Notes: generated by a model from the letters alone, not told the origin. 64,000 nt of DNA from Mucilaginibacter pedocola (GCF_002013915.1 NZ_MBTF01000001.1:806001-870000); one strand, 5' to 3'. Positions 25,449 to 34,025 are shown, numbered from the stretch's first letter. Numbers and translations: made by a program.

Positions 25449-25682
25449 GTGGAAAACATGATGCCCGATCCGCAGGTGCTTGTGGATATTGTAAAAACGA
25501 AAATGCCTTTTGGCAAATACAAAGATACGCTGATATGCGACATGCCTATCAGTTACCTGGAATGGATGAACCGCAAAGGCTTCCCTCCCGGCAAACTGGG
25601 CATGCTGATGAGCACCGCTTACGAGATAAAACTGAACGGGCTGGATAAGTTGCTGTGGATGATAAAAAATAAGTTGAAGTGA
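25449..25682 (+). CDS. DUF3820 family protein
   Basis: 77 residues. The core VKTKMPFGKYKDTLICDMPISYLEWMNRK is the signature of DUF3820, which other annotations label 'putative quorum-sensing-regulated virulence factor'. The FGK.KG/D core resembles the small exonuclease-associated KOW-like segment, so a nucleic-acid role is possible but unproven. It ends in TGA, which shows UGA is used as a true stop in this genome. Confidence 0.82.
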   Translation: MENMMPDPQVLVDIVKTKMPFGKYKDTLICDMPISYLEWMNRKGFPPGKLGMLMSTAYEIKLNGLDKLLWMIKNKLK

Positions 25683-25770
25683 GTGGTGAGTAGAGAATAG
25701 TGGATGGTTGTTTTATCCTATTATCAAACCACTCACCATTCTCTTATTCAACCATTCTCCAACCCACTGT
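25679..25770. repeat. Intergenic inverted repeat of GTGAGTGGTGAGTAG type
   Basis: The left arm GTGAGTGGTGAGTAGAGAAT plus GTGGATGGTTG, and the right arm CAAACCACTCACCATTCTCT plus TATTCAACCATTCTCC, form a long imperfect hairpin with a short loop. Another arm set of the same kind lies at 26988-27085. Confidence 0.7.
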
Positions 25771-25812
25771 AAGGTTTCTTCGTTTATTACGACAAAGGGA
25801 TAAAACGATAAT

Positions 25813-26460
25813 ATGAGAAACTTAATGATATGCCTGGCCGCCATGCTGTTATTTGCAGGTTGCGCCGAAGGGCAGCCGAAAGGCATGGCGGTATTACCAA
25901 AACCTGCCACAGGCGAAGCCATAGCTACCTTTGGTGGGGGCTGTTTTTGGGCCATGCAAGAAGCCCTGAGCGAGCTAAAGGGCGTTAATAAAGTAATATC
26001 GGGCTATGCCGGCGGTAACACTGCCAACCCAACCTACGAGGAGGTAAGCAGCCGCACCACCAACCACGCCGAAACCGTACAGGTTTATTACGACCCAAAG
26101 GTAATAAGCTACGCAACTTTATCCGAAGCTTTCCTGAGCGCGCACGACCCTACCCAACTTAACCGCCAGGGACCGGATGTGGGCACCGATTACCGCTCGA
26201 TAGCCTTTTACCGAAACGACGCGGAAAAGGCCGCGCTGGAAGATGCTATTAAAAAAGTAAATGTCTCTAAGCATTACGCTAACCCTGTGGTTACCCAAGT
26301 GGTGCCCTTTAAGATATTCTACCCTGCTGAACAATACCACCAGGGCTACTACCGCAGCCACAAAGACAGCAACCCTTACATCGCATCGGTATCTAAACCC
26401 AAAGTGATGAAAATGCGCAAAGCAATGGCGGCGTATTTGAAGCCGGAGTTTATGAAATAG
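25813..26460 (+). CDS. msrA: Peptide methionine sulfoxide reductase A, lipoprotein form
   Basis: 215 residues. A lipoprotein signal (LLFAGC, Cys17) means the enzyme is attached to a membrane facing the periplasm. The catalytic motif GGGCFWAMQE starts near residue 37. The remaining sequence (GYAGGNTANPTYEEVSS, HAETVQVYYDP, DVGTDYRSIAFYRN, YHQGYYR) is classic MsrA. It reduces methionine-S-sulfoxide in exported proteins. No msrB domain is fused. Confidence 0.95.
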   Translation: MRNLMICLAAMLLFAGCAEGQPKGMAVLPKPATGEAIATFGGGCFWAMQEALSELKGVNKVISGYAGGNTANPTYEEVSSRTTNHAETVQVYYDPKVISYATLSEAFLSAHDPTQLNRQGPDVGTDYRSIAFYRNDAEKAALEDAIKKVNVSKHYANPVVTQVVPFKIFYPAEQYHQGYYRSHKDSNPYIASVSKPKVMKMRKAMAAYLKPEFMK

Positions 26461-26543
26461 TTCATAGCTGATAGATGATAGTTCACAGTAAAAGAAGCGC
26501 ATTGAAAGTTTTCTATGAACTATGAACCATCATCTATGAACCA
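26459..26543. repeat. Intergenic inverted repeat of TATGAACTATGAACC type
   Basis: The left arm GTTCATAGCTGATAGATGAT and AGTTCAC, and the right arm CTATGAACTATGAACCATCA with TCTATGAACC, pair imperfectly. It lies between msrA and the RNase P RNA gene. Confidence 0.65.
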
Positions 26544-26549
26544 AAAGCT

Positions 26550-26557
26550 TACCTTTG
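26550..26557 (+). promoter_or_regulatory. Candidate -7 box of rnpB
   Basis: TACCTTTG fits the Bacteroidota -7 consensus TAnnTTTG and lies about 5 nt before the inferred 5' end of RNase P RNA. A clear -33 TTG at the usual spacing is not seen. Confidence 0.5.
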
Positions 26558-26559
26558 CA

Positions 26560-26936
26560 TCGCAAAACGTTCTATCGCTGCCACGATACGTCGGGGCGGA
26601 GGAAAGTCCGGGCAACATAGAGCATCCTGCTTCCTAACGGGAAGGCGCCCGCAGCGGGCGACAGCAAGTGCCACAGAGAATATACCGCCGGTTTTACAAC
26701 TGGTAAGGGTGAAAACGTGAGGTAAGAGCTCACGGCCTTCGTAGGCGACTGCGATTGCGGTAAACCTCAGGAGTTGAAAAACCAAATAGGTCCTGAAAGC
26801 GGAGTTGCTCGCTCCCTCCTCTTCACAGGGGTGTCAGGATGGGTAGGTTGCTTGAACCTGCCGGCAACGGCAGGGCCAGATCAATGATAGAAGTTTCGGA
26901 AACGGAATACAGAACCCGGCTTACAGGTTTGCAGCT
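26560..26936 (+). ncRNA. rnpB: RNase P RNA (bacterial type A)
   Basis: The conserved core is present in order: GAGGAAAGTCCGGGC (P4 5' side and CR I) near 26596, ACAGCAAGTGCCACAGAGAA, GGTAAGGGTGAAAACGTG, GGTAAACC, and near the 3' end ATACAGAACCCGGCTTACAG (P4 3' side, CR V). P1 can form from GCAAA at 26562 and TTTGC at 26932. It is the catalytic RNA that trims tRNA 5' leaders. The length of about 375 nt is normal. Confidence 0.95.
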
Positions 26937-26940
26937 GACG

Positions 26941-26967
26941 AATCCCCTCTTAGGAGGGGATTTTTTG
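26941..26967 (+). terminator. Terminator of rnpB
   Basis: AATCCCCTCTTAGGAGGGGATT followed by T run, directly after the RNase P RNA 3' end. Confidence 0.88.
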
Positions 26968-26987
26968 TGAATAGTTGATTAGGTTGC

Positions 26988-27085
26988 CTGGTGAATGGTT
27001 TTTATATAGACTACCCCATTTAGACCAAGCGAAGCATTCACTACATAACTGCTCACAACTCACCAATCACTACTCACCAAAAAAA
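26988..27085. repeat. Intergenic quasi-repeat hairpin (GTGAATAGTTGATTAGG / CACTACTCACC)
   Basis: The left part GTGAATAGTTGATTAGGTTG with GGTGAATGG, and the right part CATTCACTAC, CTCACAACTCACCAATCACTACTCACC, are approximate complements. Unit style matches 25679-25770 and the in-gene stretch at 13443-13487 of prmC. Confidence 0.55.
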
Positions 27086-27156
27086 TGTTTATTTTTCTAT
27101 ACATTTTTTAAATTGCGCGCAAACATATCTACCTCAATTCCGTTTTAAGAACACAC

Positions 27157-28545
27157 ATGGCAAAAATTTTAATAATTGACGACGAGCGTGCTATCCGTAA
27201 CACGCTGCGCGAAATACTGGAATACGAAGACTACGTTGTTGAAGATATTGACAATGGCGTAGATGGCCTCGAACTTATCCGCAAAAATGATTACGATCTG
27301 GTACTATGCGACATTAAAATGAACCGCATGGATGGCATGGAAGTGCTTACTGAAGGCCTTAATATAAAACCCGACCTGCCCTTTATCATGATATCGGGCC
27401 ATGGCACGGTAGAAACAGCCATCGAGGCCAGCAAAAAAGGAGCGTTCGACTTCATTTCTAAACCACCTGACCTTAACCGCCTGCTGATAACCGTACGCAA
27501 CGCGTTAGACCGCGGTAGCTTGGTTGTTGAAACCAAAGTATTAAAACGCAAGGCATCAAAGGTTCGCCCTATCCTCGGCGAATCGCAGGCCATTGTGAAA
27601 ATAAAAGAAACGATAGATCGCGTAGGCCCTACCGATGCCCGCGTACTGGTTACCGGCGCCAATGGTGCGGGTAAAGAACTGGTGGCCCGCTGGCTGCACG
27701 AAAAATCGAACCGAAACAATGGGCCTATCATCGAGGTGAACTGCGCGGCAATTCCGTCAGAACTCATCGAGAGTGAATTATTTGGCCACGAGAAGGGTTC
27801 TTTTACCTCGGCTATTAAGCAACGTATAGGTAAGTTCGAATCGGCAAGCGGCGGCACGCTTTTCCTTGATGAGATTGGCGATATGAGCCAAAGCGCCCAG
27901 GCCAAAGTATTGCGCGCCCTGCAGGAAAGCAAAATTACCCGTGTTGGCGGCGAAAAAGAGATCGATGTAGATGTACGCGTAGTAGCGGCAACTAACAAAG
28001 ACCTGCTGAAAGAGATAGAGGTCGGTAACTTCCGCATGGACTTGTACCACCGCCTCAGCGTTATATTGATACACGTACCGCCATTGGTGGAGCGCCGCGA
28101 TGATATCCCGCTGCTTACCCAATCATTTTTAGAGGAAATATGCAACGAGTATGGCATGCCTACCAAGAAGATATCTGAAGCGGCGCTGGAGGCATTGAAA
28201 GCCCTACCGTGGACAGGTAACATACGCGAGTTGCGAAACATGGTGGAGCGTTTGATTATCCTGAGCGACAAGATCATTACCGATGGCGATGTGCGCGCCT
28301 TTGCTAACCCGAGTGCGCCTGTAGCAGTGGGTGCCGCAACAGCCGCCGCTGCCCCTGCCCCGCAAACAGATTTCGACCAGTTCACCAATTTCCAGGAGTA
28401 CAAGGATTTTGCCGAACGCGAGTACATCAAATTCAAACTCGAAAAAAACAATTGGAACGTATCAAAAACTGCCGACGATATCGACATCCAGCGCAGCCAC
28501 TTGTATAGCAAGATAGAGAAGTTTGGATTGAAGCGAGGGGAGTAA
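27157..28545 (+). CDS. NtrC-like response regulator with variant sigma-54 contact loop
   Basis: 462 residues. Receiver domain 1-125 (MAKILIIDDERAIRNTL; phospho-acceptor in VLCDIKMNRMDG). AAA+ domain about 145-370 with Walker A GANGAGKELVARW, Walker B GTLFLDEIGDM and the sensor loops. C-terminal Fis-type HTH NNWNVSKTADDIDIQRSHLYSKIEKFGLKR. The loop that contacts sigma-54 reads GSFTSA rather than the canonical GAFTGA (in SELFGHEKGSFTSA), so classic sigma-54 activation may be altered. A low-complexity Ala/Pro linker (about 388-408) precedes the HTH region. The gene stands alone; its kinase is not adjacent. Confidence 0.92.
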   Translation: MAKILIIDDERAIRNTLREILEYEDYVVEDIDNGVDGLELIRKNDYDLVLCDIKMNRMDGMEVLTEGLNIKPDLPFIMISGHGTVETAIEASKKGAFDFISKPPDLNRLLITVRNALDRGSLVVETKVLKRKASKVRPILGESQAIVKIKETIDRVGPTDARVLVTGANGAGKELVARWLHEKSNRNNGPIIEVNCAAIPSELIESELFGHEKGSFTSAIKQRIGKFESASGGTLFLDEIGDMSQSAQAKVLRALQESKITRVGGEKEIDVDVRVVAATNKDLLKEIEVGNFRMDLYHRLSVILIHVPPLVERRDDIPLLTQSFLEEICNEYGMPTKKISEAALEALKALPWTGNIRELRNMVERLIILSDKIITDGDVRAFANPSAPVAVGAATAAAAPAPQTDFDQFTNFQEYKDFAEREYIKFKLEKNNWNVSKTADDIDIQRSHLYSKIEKFGLKRGE

Positions 28546-28569
28546 AGTTTCAATGCTCAAATTATAAAA

Positions 28570-28608
28570 ACAACAAAGGCCGCCGAACATTCAGTGGCCT
28601 TTGTTGTT
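28570..28608. terminator. Bidirectional-looking terminator hairpin
   Basis: AACAACAAAGGCC and GGCCTTTGTTGTT form a perfect 13-bp stem with a 13-nt loop, 24 nt after the NtrC-like gene stop. Its T-rich 3' arm serves as the tail. Confidence 0.75.
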
Positions 28609-28689
28609 GAGTTGAATATTAACCCGCTGTTCAAATACCATTCAGCATATGATGCATTTTACTTAATTTTGGATATAACTCTGAGTACT

Positions 28690-28857
28690 ATGGATAATGA
28701 AAAAATGCCATCGTTAAGCGAAAGTGAGATTCAATATCTGAAAGAGGGGTTGAAAAGAACCTACAAAGAGCGCTTTGAATTTGCTACAAGTTTGTATAAG
28801 ACCCATTTAACCATGAAAAAAGCGGTAATTACGCACAAGCCCGCTACCAAAAAATAA
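28690..28857 (+). CDS. Small protein upstream of nucleotidyltransferase
   Basis: 55 residues from the ATG at 28690; a longer frame runs back into the terminator. The sequence is charged and helical (SESEIQYLKEGLKRTYKERFEFATSLYKTH). The next gene starts 3 nt after its stop, so the two form a unit. Position and size suggest an antitoxin or partner of the nucleotidyltransferase, as in MNT-type pairs; no recognisable domain supports this. Confidence 0.65.
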   Translation: MDNEKMPSLSESEIQYLKEGLKRTYKERFEFATSLYKTHLTMKKAVITHKPATKK

Positions 28858-28860
28858 CAA

Positions 28861-29334
28861 GTGGATATCTTTGACGACTACATTCTTGACCTCTGGAAAG
28901 CACTTGAAGAATTCAAAGTGAGGTACATATTAGTTGGCGGTTATGCAGTTACATTACATGGTTATCAGCGTTTTACCGGCGACATGGATATTTGGCTTGA
29001 CGACACACCCTCTAACAGGAAGGCATTGAGAAAAGCTTTTTCGAAATGCGATATGGGTGACTATCCCATGATAGAGACGATGCAATTCGTGCCCGGCTGG
29101 ACCGATTTTCATTTGAACAATGGCTTCACCGTAGACATTTTGATCGGGATGAAAGGCCTGGAGGGGTTTACGTTCACTGAATCTTTAGAAATGGCATCTA
29201 TTGCTGATATTGAGGGTACCCCCGTACCTTTTTTACACATAGATCAACTTATCGAAAATAAAAAAACGGTAAATAGGCTTAAAGACCAACTTGATGTACA
29301 AATGCTCGAAGAATTAAAAAAACTACGCAACTAG
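28861..29334 (+). CDS. Nucleotidyltransferase (MNT/AbiEii-like, DUF6036-type)
   Basis: 157 residues with a GTG start 3 nt after the preceding small gene. The pattern VRYILVGGYAVTLHGYQRFTGDMDIWL has the nucleotidyltransferase GG..VxxHG..RxTxDxDIWL core. The two catalytic acids are in DMD, and a third Asp may be VDILIG. Such enzymes modify tRNA or partner proteins and occur as toxins or neutralising partners. The pair is isolated between housekeeping genes, typical for a mobile toxin-antitoxin cassette, but direct evidence is absent. Confidence 0.75.
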   Translation: MDIFDDYILDLWKALEEFKVRYILVGGYAVTLHGYQRFTGDMDIWLDDTPSNRKALRKAFSKCDMGDYPMIETMQFVPGWTDFHLNNGFTVDILIGMKGLEGFTFTESLEMASIADIEGTPVPFLHIDQLIENKKTVNRLKDQLDVQMLEELKKLRN

Positions 29335-29469
29335 GAATAAGCATCCCTGCTATATTAATTATTGTTACTTATTCCTCGCCTGCCTCTTTACTCATCCCAA
29401 ACATTTCTCCCCCAAATTAAGTTATAGAACTGACCTACTGAATTAAGTAGTCGATTTATAACAGAAGTT

Positions 29470-30798
29470 TTGAAGAAGATACAGCACTACTACAAGGCGG
29501 CCGCAATGGTAGCCGGGATATTTTTGAGCACAGGATATGCGTTCGGGCAGGTTGCGCCTACACCTGCCGATACTGTAAAAGGAAAAAAAGCCGAGCGTTT
29601 AGAAATTAAACAGCAGAAAGGCCAAGCAGATGAGTTTGCCGGCCAGTATGATGTAGGCGATTTATTTAAAGCGATATTCCACCCACACCGCAAGCCCGAT
29701 ACCGTATTTAAAAAACCTTCCGGCATAACTATTATACCGAATGTGGCATCAAACCCTACCATCGGTTCGCAGATTGGTATAAAGGCCGTAGCGGGGCGCA
29801 AACTGGGTAACGACCCGAATACGCTTTTATCGGTAGCGGCCACTTCGGCATCTATCACCACAAAGGGCATCATATACTTTTATCTGAACCACAACATTTA
29901 CACGCCGGGTAACGATTGGAATTTCCAGGGAAGTTTGGTGGTGGCCAAAATGGTTTCGCCCGATTATGGTTTAGGTATTGGTCGGGGCAACAATGGCAGC
30001 ACCGAAGACCAAATATTGGCTAACGCTGCGCGAAAAGGCCGGGCTCTCCACTCCTACTATTACAACCTGCGCGAGAAAGTTTATAAAGAGGTGCAAAAGA
30101 ACCTCTTCGTTGGTGCGGGCGTATCATTTGATATGCGCAGCCACATTGAGGACCGCAATTCTACCACGCTTACACCTTACGAGATATATAACGATCGACA
30201 CGGTTTCAGCAATGGCAGTTACCAGGCCAATGGTTTGTTGTTCAACGTGCAATATACTAGCCGCGATAACCAAAACCGCGCCTACAAAGGGATTTATGTA
30301 GATGCCGGTTTCCGTGTAAATCAGGAATGGATGGGCAGTTCGCGCAACGCGCTACAATTCACGACTGATTTCAGGAAGTACATCAGCTTATCCAGCACTC
30401 ACCCCGAGCATGTTATAGCGTTCTGGAACTGGGGTTCGTACCTGCTGGCGGGTAATGTGCCTTACCTCGAATTGCCGGGTACCGCACGCGATGGTAGTTT
30501 CCGTAGCGGGCGTGGTTATGTGGGGCAATACTTTAAAGGCACCAACTACAACTATTCGGAAGCGGAATACCGCTTCCCCATCACCCGCAATAAATTCCTG
30601 AGTGGCGTGGCCTTCTTCAACCTGCAAACAGCTAACGACGAAGCAGGAACTAAGTTATTCGAAGTTTGGCAACCCGGTTACGGCGGCGGTTTGCGCGTAT
30701 TGTTCAATAAGGCAACCCGCACCAACCTCTGTTTGGACTATGCATGGGGTAAGTATGGTGCACGCGGTTTCTTTTTGGGGTTAAATGAAGCGTTTTAA
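29470..30798 (+). CDS. Omp85-superfamily outer membrane protein without POTRA domains
   Basis: 442 residues with a TTG start giving a signal peptide (KKIQHYYKAAAMVAGIFL, cleaved near AFGQ). After a short linker the protein is entirely beta-barrel-like: alternating aromatic/Gly strands (GIIYFYLNHNIYTPGNDWNF, GKYGARGFFLGLNEAF), and the C-terminal strands match the D15/BamA barrel. It lacks the POTRA repeats of true BamA/TamA, so it is a shortened family member of unknown substrate. Residues in the plug-like loop (GRGYVGQYFKGTNYNYSEAEYRFPI) are typical of the family's strand 12-16 region. Confidence 0.85.
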   Translation: MKKIQHYYKAAAMVAGIFLSTGYAFGQVAPTPADTVKGKKAERLEIKQQKGQADEFAGQYDVGDLFKAIFHPHRKPDTVFKKPSGITIIPNVASNPTIGSQIGIKAVAGRKLGNDPNTLLSVAATSASITTKGIIYFYLNHNIYTPGNDWNFQGSLVVAKMVSPDYGLGIGRGNNGSTEDQILANAARKGRALHSYYYNLREKVYKEVQKNLFVGAGVSFDMRSHIEDRNSTTLTPYEIYNDRHGFSNGSYQANGLLFNVQYTSRDNQNRAYKGIYVDAGFRVNQEWMGSSRNALQFTTDFRKYISLSSTHPEHVIAFWNWGSYLLAGNVPYLELPGTARDGSFRSGRGYVGQYFKGTNYNYSEAEYRFPITRNKFLSGVAFFNLQTANDEAGTKLFEVWQPGYGGGLRVLFNKATRTNLCLDYAWGKYGARGFFLGLNEAF

Positions 30799-30837
30799 GC
30801 AACTCACAAACAAACACTTATATTTTATTTAAAGCAC

Positions 30838-30877
30838 GGCGCTTTTAGACATTTGTCTATCAGCGCCTTTTTTTCAT
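30838..30877 (+). terminator. Terminator after the Omp85-like gene
   Basis: GGCGCTTTTAGAC and GTCTATCAGCGCC form an imperfect stem followed by T7, 40 nt downstream of the stop. Confidence 0.75.
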
Positions 30878-30935
30878 TGGGGAGATTTGCATCGTCAAAA
30901 ACAAATAAACAACACGACGATAAAATAACCTCATC

Positions 30936-31388
30936 ATGAAAAAATTACTATTAGCAGCACTTTTACTCATCACAGGCGGCGCCTTCGCGCAATCAAAATT
31001 CAACGGGCAAGAATTTAGCCTCAACGGTTTCCGCAGCCACTCTATCGGTTTAGAGTACCGTTACCATGCCGTTTCGGTACACGCGGGATATTACATCACC
31101 GCATTTAAAGCCGGCGAAACTACCGAGTTTTTTAAAGTGGGCATTACCACCTGATTTTGGCCCGTTGGCGATAAACCGGTGCCCTCTTCCTTCTACAGCA
31201 GCACATCATATGCCCGCGGCCTTACGCGCGATTACAAAAACAAAAACGCGCTAATGAGCGAAATTGGCTTCCGCTGGATGGCCTACAAAGGACTAAACCT
31301 TCGTTTAGGCATTACCACCACAGCAGCCAAAGGCCAATCATTTAAAGTAAACCCGGCGCCCGGCATCAGTTATGGTTTCTTCTTTTAA
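30936..31388 (+). pseudogene. Secreted beta-barrel-like protein interrupted by one in-frame TGA
   Basis: The frame opens MKKLLLAALLLITGGAFAQ (signal peptide) and reads to TGA at 31152-31154 (72 codons). Without any shift it continues as FWPVGDKPVPSSFYSS, YARGLTRDYKNKNA, EIGFRWMAYKGLNLRLGITT and ends SYGFFF TAA at 31388 (150 codons in all). The aromatic-terminated, alternating sequence is that of a small outer membrane barrel. The stop could have been TGG or CGA originally. No function can be assigned; the adjacent Omp85-like and OmpA-like genes suggest an envelope role. Confidence 0.8.
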
Positions 31389-31410
31389 CAGCATGCACCT
31401 CACCGTATAA

Positions 31411-31449
31411 AAGCAAAGCGCCCCGACCATAACAGCCGGAGCGCTTCTA
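31411..31449. terminator. Bidirectional terminator between the broken gene and OmpA-like gene
   Basis: AAGCGCCCCG and CCGGAGCGCTT form a stem around a loop of about 10 nt in the gap between convergent genes. The flanking A and T tracts are short, so it may serve both strands (inference). Confidence 0.6.
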
Positions 31450-31500
31450 CTGAAGTTTAAGACAACTAACCTCTAATTGTTAGCCTCTAAACTCTGATTA

Positions 31501-32862
31501 TTAATACAGCGTAAATTCAACCCTGCGGTTAGCCTGACGGCCTGCTGCAGTGGCGTTAGTTGCTATTGGCTGGCTTTCGCCGTAACCGGTAGCTTCTATA
31601 CGCGATGGGTTTGCGCCTTTACTCACTAAGTATGATTTGATCGACTCGGCACGGTCTTTTGATAACCTCAGGTTCAACGCATCGGAACCGGTATTATCTG
31701 TGTGGCCGGCTAATTTCAAGCTGAAGTTTTTATCGGTAAGCAATCTTGCTACTCTATCTAAACTTGGGAACGATTTAGGGCGAATAGTTGCTTTACCCAA
31801 ATCAAATTCAAGGTTGTTGATAGCATCTTTCACAACGCGTTTATCCTCCTCGGTGACAATAACAACCGGTTTGGCCAATGGGCAGCCTGAGCCATCTACC
31901 TTAGTACCGGCAGGCGTGTTAGGGCATTTGTCGTACAGATCGGGTACGCCGTCGCCGTCGCTATCCGCAGTAAATTTGGCTAAATTAGCGTTGGTAGCAT
32001 CCAAATCGGCGCGCAGTTTGGCGTTAGCCGCGTTCTGTGCATCAATTTGCGCCTGTAAGGCTTCTTTAGTTTGTTGGTTTTGCCACAGGTACTCGGTACG
32101 CATGCTGTTAACCGGGTTATGTGTAGCTAACTGTGGTTTTTTGCTTTTGCCCAGGGCAAACTCTAAACCAATGTGGCCGTAAGAAAATTTATCGCTTCCG
32201 CCACCGTAATTGTAACCATCAAAGTTATCCGAGGCAACAAAGCCAACGGTGTAACCCATATCCAGGTTGACACCACTGCCCAAATTGAATTTTAAACCGG
32301 CACCTACCGGGATATAAAACTCGCGTATACTTTCGTCATTTGCTTTAAAATTTTGCGAAACACCCGCCGTGTTAGTTACAACAGGCTTGTAATTTAATAT
32401 ACCACCACCAAAGGTTACATAAGGCTGTATCACACCCTTTTTGTGGCGCCAGTTAATGTTGGCCAGGGTAAGGTTACCACTTAAGGCTGCCGACCATTGC
32501 ATTTTGGTTTCGAAGCTGCTTAAACCGGCACCTGCCTGGGCGTCTTTACCTTTCACTTTACCGGCCAGGAAATCGGCCTGTAAGCCAAACGATGGAAGGA
32601 TTTGTTTTTTGATGTAGCCACCGTAACCGAACTCGGCTTGCGGTGTGCGGAAATCTTGCTGACCTTTTGTACCGAAAATGGTGTACGGTGTTAAAACGCC
32701 GCCATGAACGCCTATTGACCAGGTACGGAACGAATCGCCGCCTGAGAATGGTTGTACGTAATCTTTTGTAGTACCGGTTGTGTCGGGGGTTTGGGCAAAC
32801 AATTTACTGCCAACCATTAGCCCGGTGAGCAGCATTGATGCTTTTTTTAAATTTGTTTTCAT
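31501..32862 (-). CDS. OmpA-family outer membrane protein
   Basis: 453 residues. Signal peptide (MKTNLKKASMLLTGLMVG, cleaved near LFAQ), then an eight-stranded barrel-like N-terminal domain (about 40-240). A helical linker (QTKEALQAQIDAQNAANAKLR) and one thrombospondin-type-3 calcium repeat (DSDGDGVPDLYDKCPNTPAG) follow. Last is the OmpA C-terminal peptidoglycan-binding domain (LKLAGHTDNTGSDALNLRLS, RIEATGYGESQPI, GRQANRRVEFTLY). It ties the outer membrane to peptidoglycan. A TACTTTTG -7 box lies at 32990-32997 (complement). Confidence 0.93.
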   Translation of the reverse strand: MKTNLKKASMLLTGLMVGSKLFAQTPDTTGTTKDYVQPFSGGDSFRTWSIGVHGGVLTPYTIFGTKGQQDFRTPQAEFGYGGYIKKQILPSFGLQADFLAGKVKGKDAQAGAGLSSFETKMQWSAALSGNLTLANINWRHKKGVIQPYVTFGGGILNYKPVVTNTAGVSQNFKANDESIREFYIPVGAGLKFNLGSGVNLDMGYTVGFVASDNFDGYNYGGGSDKFSYGHIGLEFALGKSKKPQLATHNPVNSMRTEYLWQNQQTKEALQAQIDAQNAANAKLRADLDATNANLAKFTADSDGDGVPDLYDKCPNTPAGTKVDGSGCPLAKPVVIVTEEDKRVVKDAINNLEFDLGKATIRPKSFPSLDRVARLLTDKNFSLKLAGHTDNTGSDALNLRLSKDRAESIKSYLVSKGANPSRIEATGYGESQPIATNATAAGRQANRRVEFTLY

Positions 32863-32989
32863 GTCGAATGATTTTGGTATCGCCCATTATAAAGTACAAC
32901 GGACTTACACCCCTGCTTTCAACATTGGTGCCAAGGAGCAAATTACAGGCGACAAAAAACGTGTTACAACACAGGTGTGTGGGCGCGCA

Positions 32990-32997
32990 CAAAAGTA
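32990..32997 (-). promoter_or_regulatory. Candidate -7 promoter box of the OmpA-like gene
   Basis: CAAAAGTA on the + strand is TACTTTTG on the minus strand, matching TAnnTTTG, about 128 nt upstream of the start, leaving a long 5' leader. The gap 32863-33181 (319 nt) holds this promoter and otherwise no gene that I can see. Confidence 0.4.
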
Positions 32998-33181
32998 GCG
33001 CACTATTAATCAATAGTTTATAAAATTACCAATGCAAATCCGGCGCAAATAACTTTGAGCACATTTCTACATTGCCAAGTTTTAAATTATGAATTTAATA
33101 GTGGACGTTTTTTTATGAAAATGGCAAAAAATTAGCAATTTGAATACATATTCCCACACAGGAATATTGGGTGGCGCGGTA

Positions 33182-34015
33182 CTAAGCCATTACGGTAACC
33201 ATACTAAAGAATGGCTCAATGAGGCGTGCATCGCCCGCTATTGTTGCAGATTTGCGGGCATCATCGGCAGTAATAGCTTTGGTAAAAAGCTTCCAGGCAA
33301 CGTCGGGCGTTATACTTACAGAAGCATTTGCATCATTTAGGCACTTAGCTAATTCCCATTTACCTGATGTACGTGTTAAAAACCAATCGCCCCCGGCCTC
33401 GGTACTCACGGTAAATTTAATAACCGTACCGTCCCCTGCCTCAGCGTTAAGATAAGTATGCGGCAGCGCATACATAAAAGTATCTATTAGCGGATAAAAC
33501 AATTCAGGAGTCAGCAAGCCGGGTTTACCAACAGCATCGCGTATTTGTTGCTGGTGATGCCATTTCTCAGTGTACTCGCGAGCAATGTGGAACCAATTGA
33601 GCGATGTATCTTCTCCTGCCCATGCAACAGAATACATGGCCGGTGCGAATGGATCAAGCGTTTGCAGGTATTCGGTGTATTGTTTACCCGTAGCCTCCAA
33701 CTGCGCCATCAGCAATTGCGGGCTTACGCGCATCATGGCCTTAACCCAAACGGCATTCAACTCGTTCAGGTAATTTACCAAATCGCGGTAGCTGTTTATT
33801 TGGGGTAACGGCTCGTTGCTTTGATAGCCGTTGAGGGCAGCTATGGCGCGTATGTTACCATCCAGCAGGTGGGCGGCAACGTCTTTTACATCCCAAAGTT
33901 TAGCAACGGTAGGTTTGTGCCATTCTTCGGGAGATAAGGAAGCGAGTAATTCCAGCAACATTTTATCAAGCACCGGGAAAAGGTGCAGGGTTGGTACCGG
34001 AATTACTCGTTCCAT
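33182..34015 (-). CDS. MDMPI/DinB-like maleylpyruvate isomerase-type protein
   Basis: 277 residues. The N-terminal four-helix bundle shows WHKPTVAKLWDVKDVAAHLLDGNIRAIAAL, the MDMPI_N pattern with a metal-binding His (HLLDG) and later HIAREYTEKWHHQQQIRD. The C-terminal domain (VIKFTVSTEAGGDWFLTR, NDANASVSITPDVAWKLFTK) resembles the SCP2-like C-terminal half of such proteins. In actinobacteria these use mycothiol; here a different thiol cofactor is likely. It is the last gene of an operon with metZ-like and OsmC genes (10 nt gap), all thiol-related. Confidence 0.8.
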   Translation of the reverse strand: MERVIPVPTLHLFPVLDKMLLELLASLSPEEWHKPTVAKLWDVKDVAAHLLDGNIRAIAALNGYQSNEPLPQINSYRDLVNYLNELNAVWVKAMMRVSPQLLMAQLEATGKQYTEYLQTLDPFAPAMYSVAWAGEDTSLNWFHIAREYTEKWHHQQQIRDAVGKPGLLTPELFYPLIDTFMYALPHTYLNAEAGDGTVIKFTVSTEAGGDWFLTRTSGKWELAKCLNDANASVSITPDVAWKLFTKAITADDARKSATIAGDARLIEPFFSMVTVMA

Positions 34016-34025
34016 GGTTTACTAT

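Noticed and set aside
26549..26785. Open frame across RNase P RNA
   Set aside because: The region is a well-conserved structural RNA gene.
27291..28553. 420-codon reverse-strand frame opposite the NtrC-like gene
   Set aside because: It is long but a mirror of the well-supported response regulator and resembles no protein family.
22843..31154. Re-assigned UGA codon (UGA as sense codon) from two in-frame TGA cases
   Set aside because: Several genes here, such as the DUF3820 and LpxL-like ones, end normally in TGA, so UGA is a stop codon and the two cases are mutations or errors.
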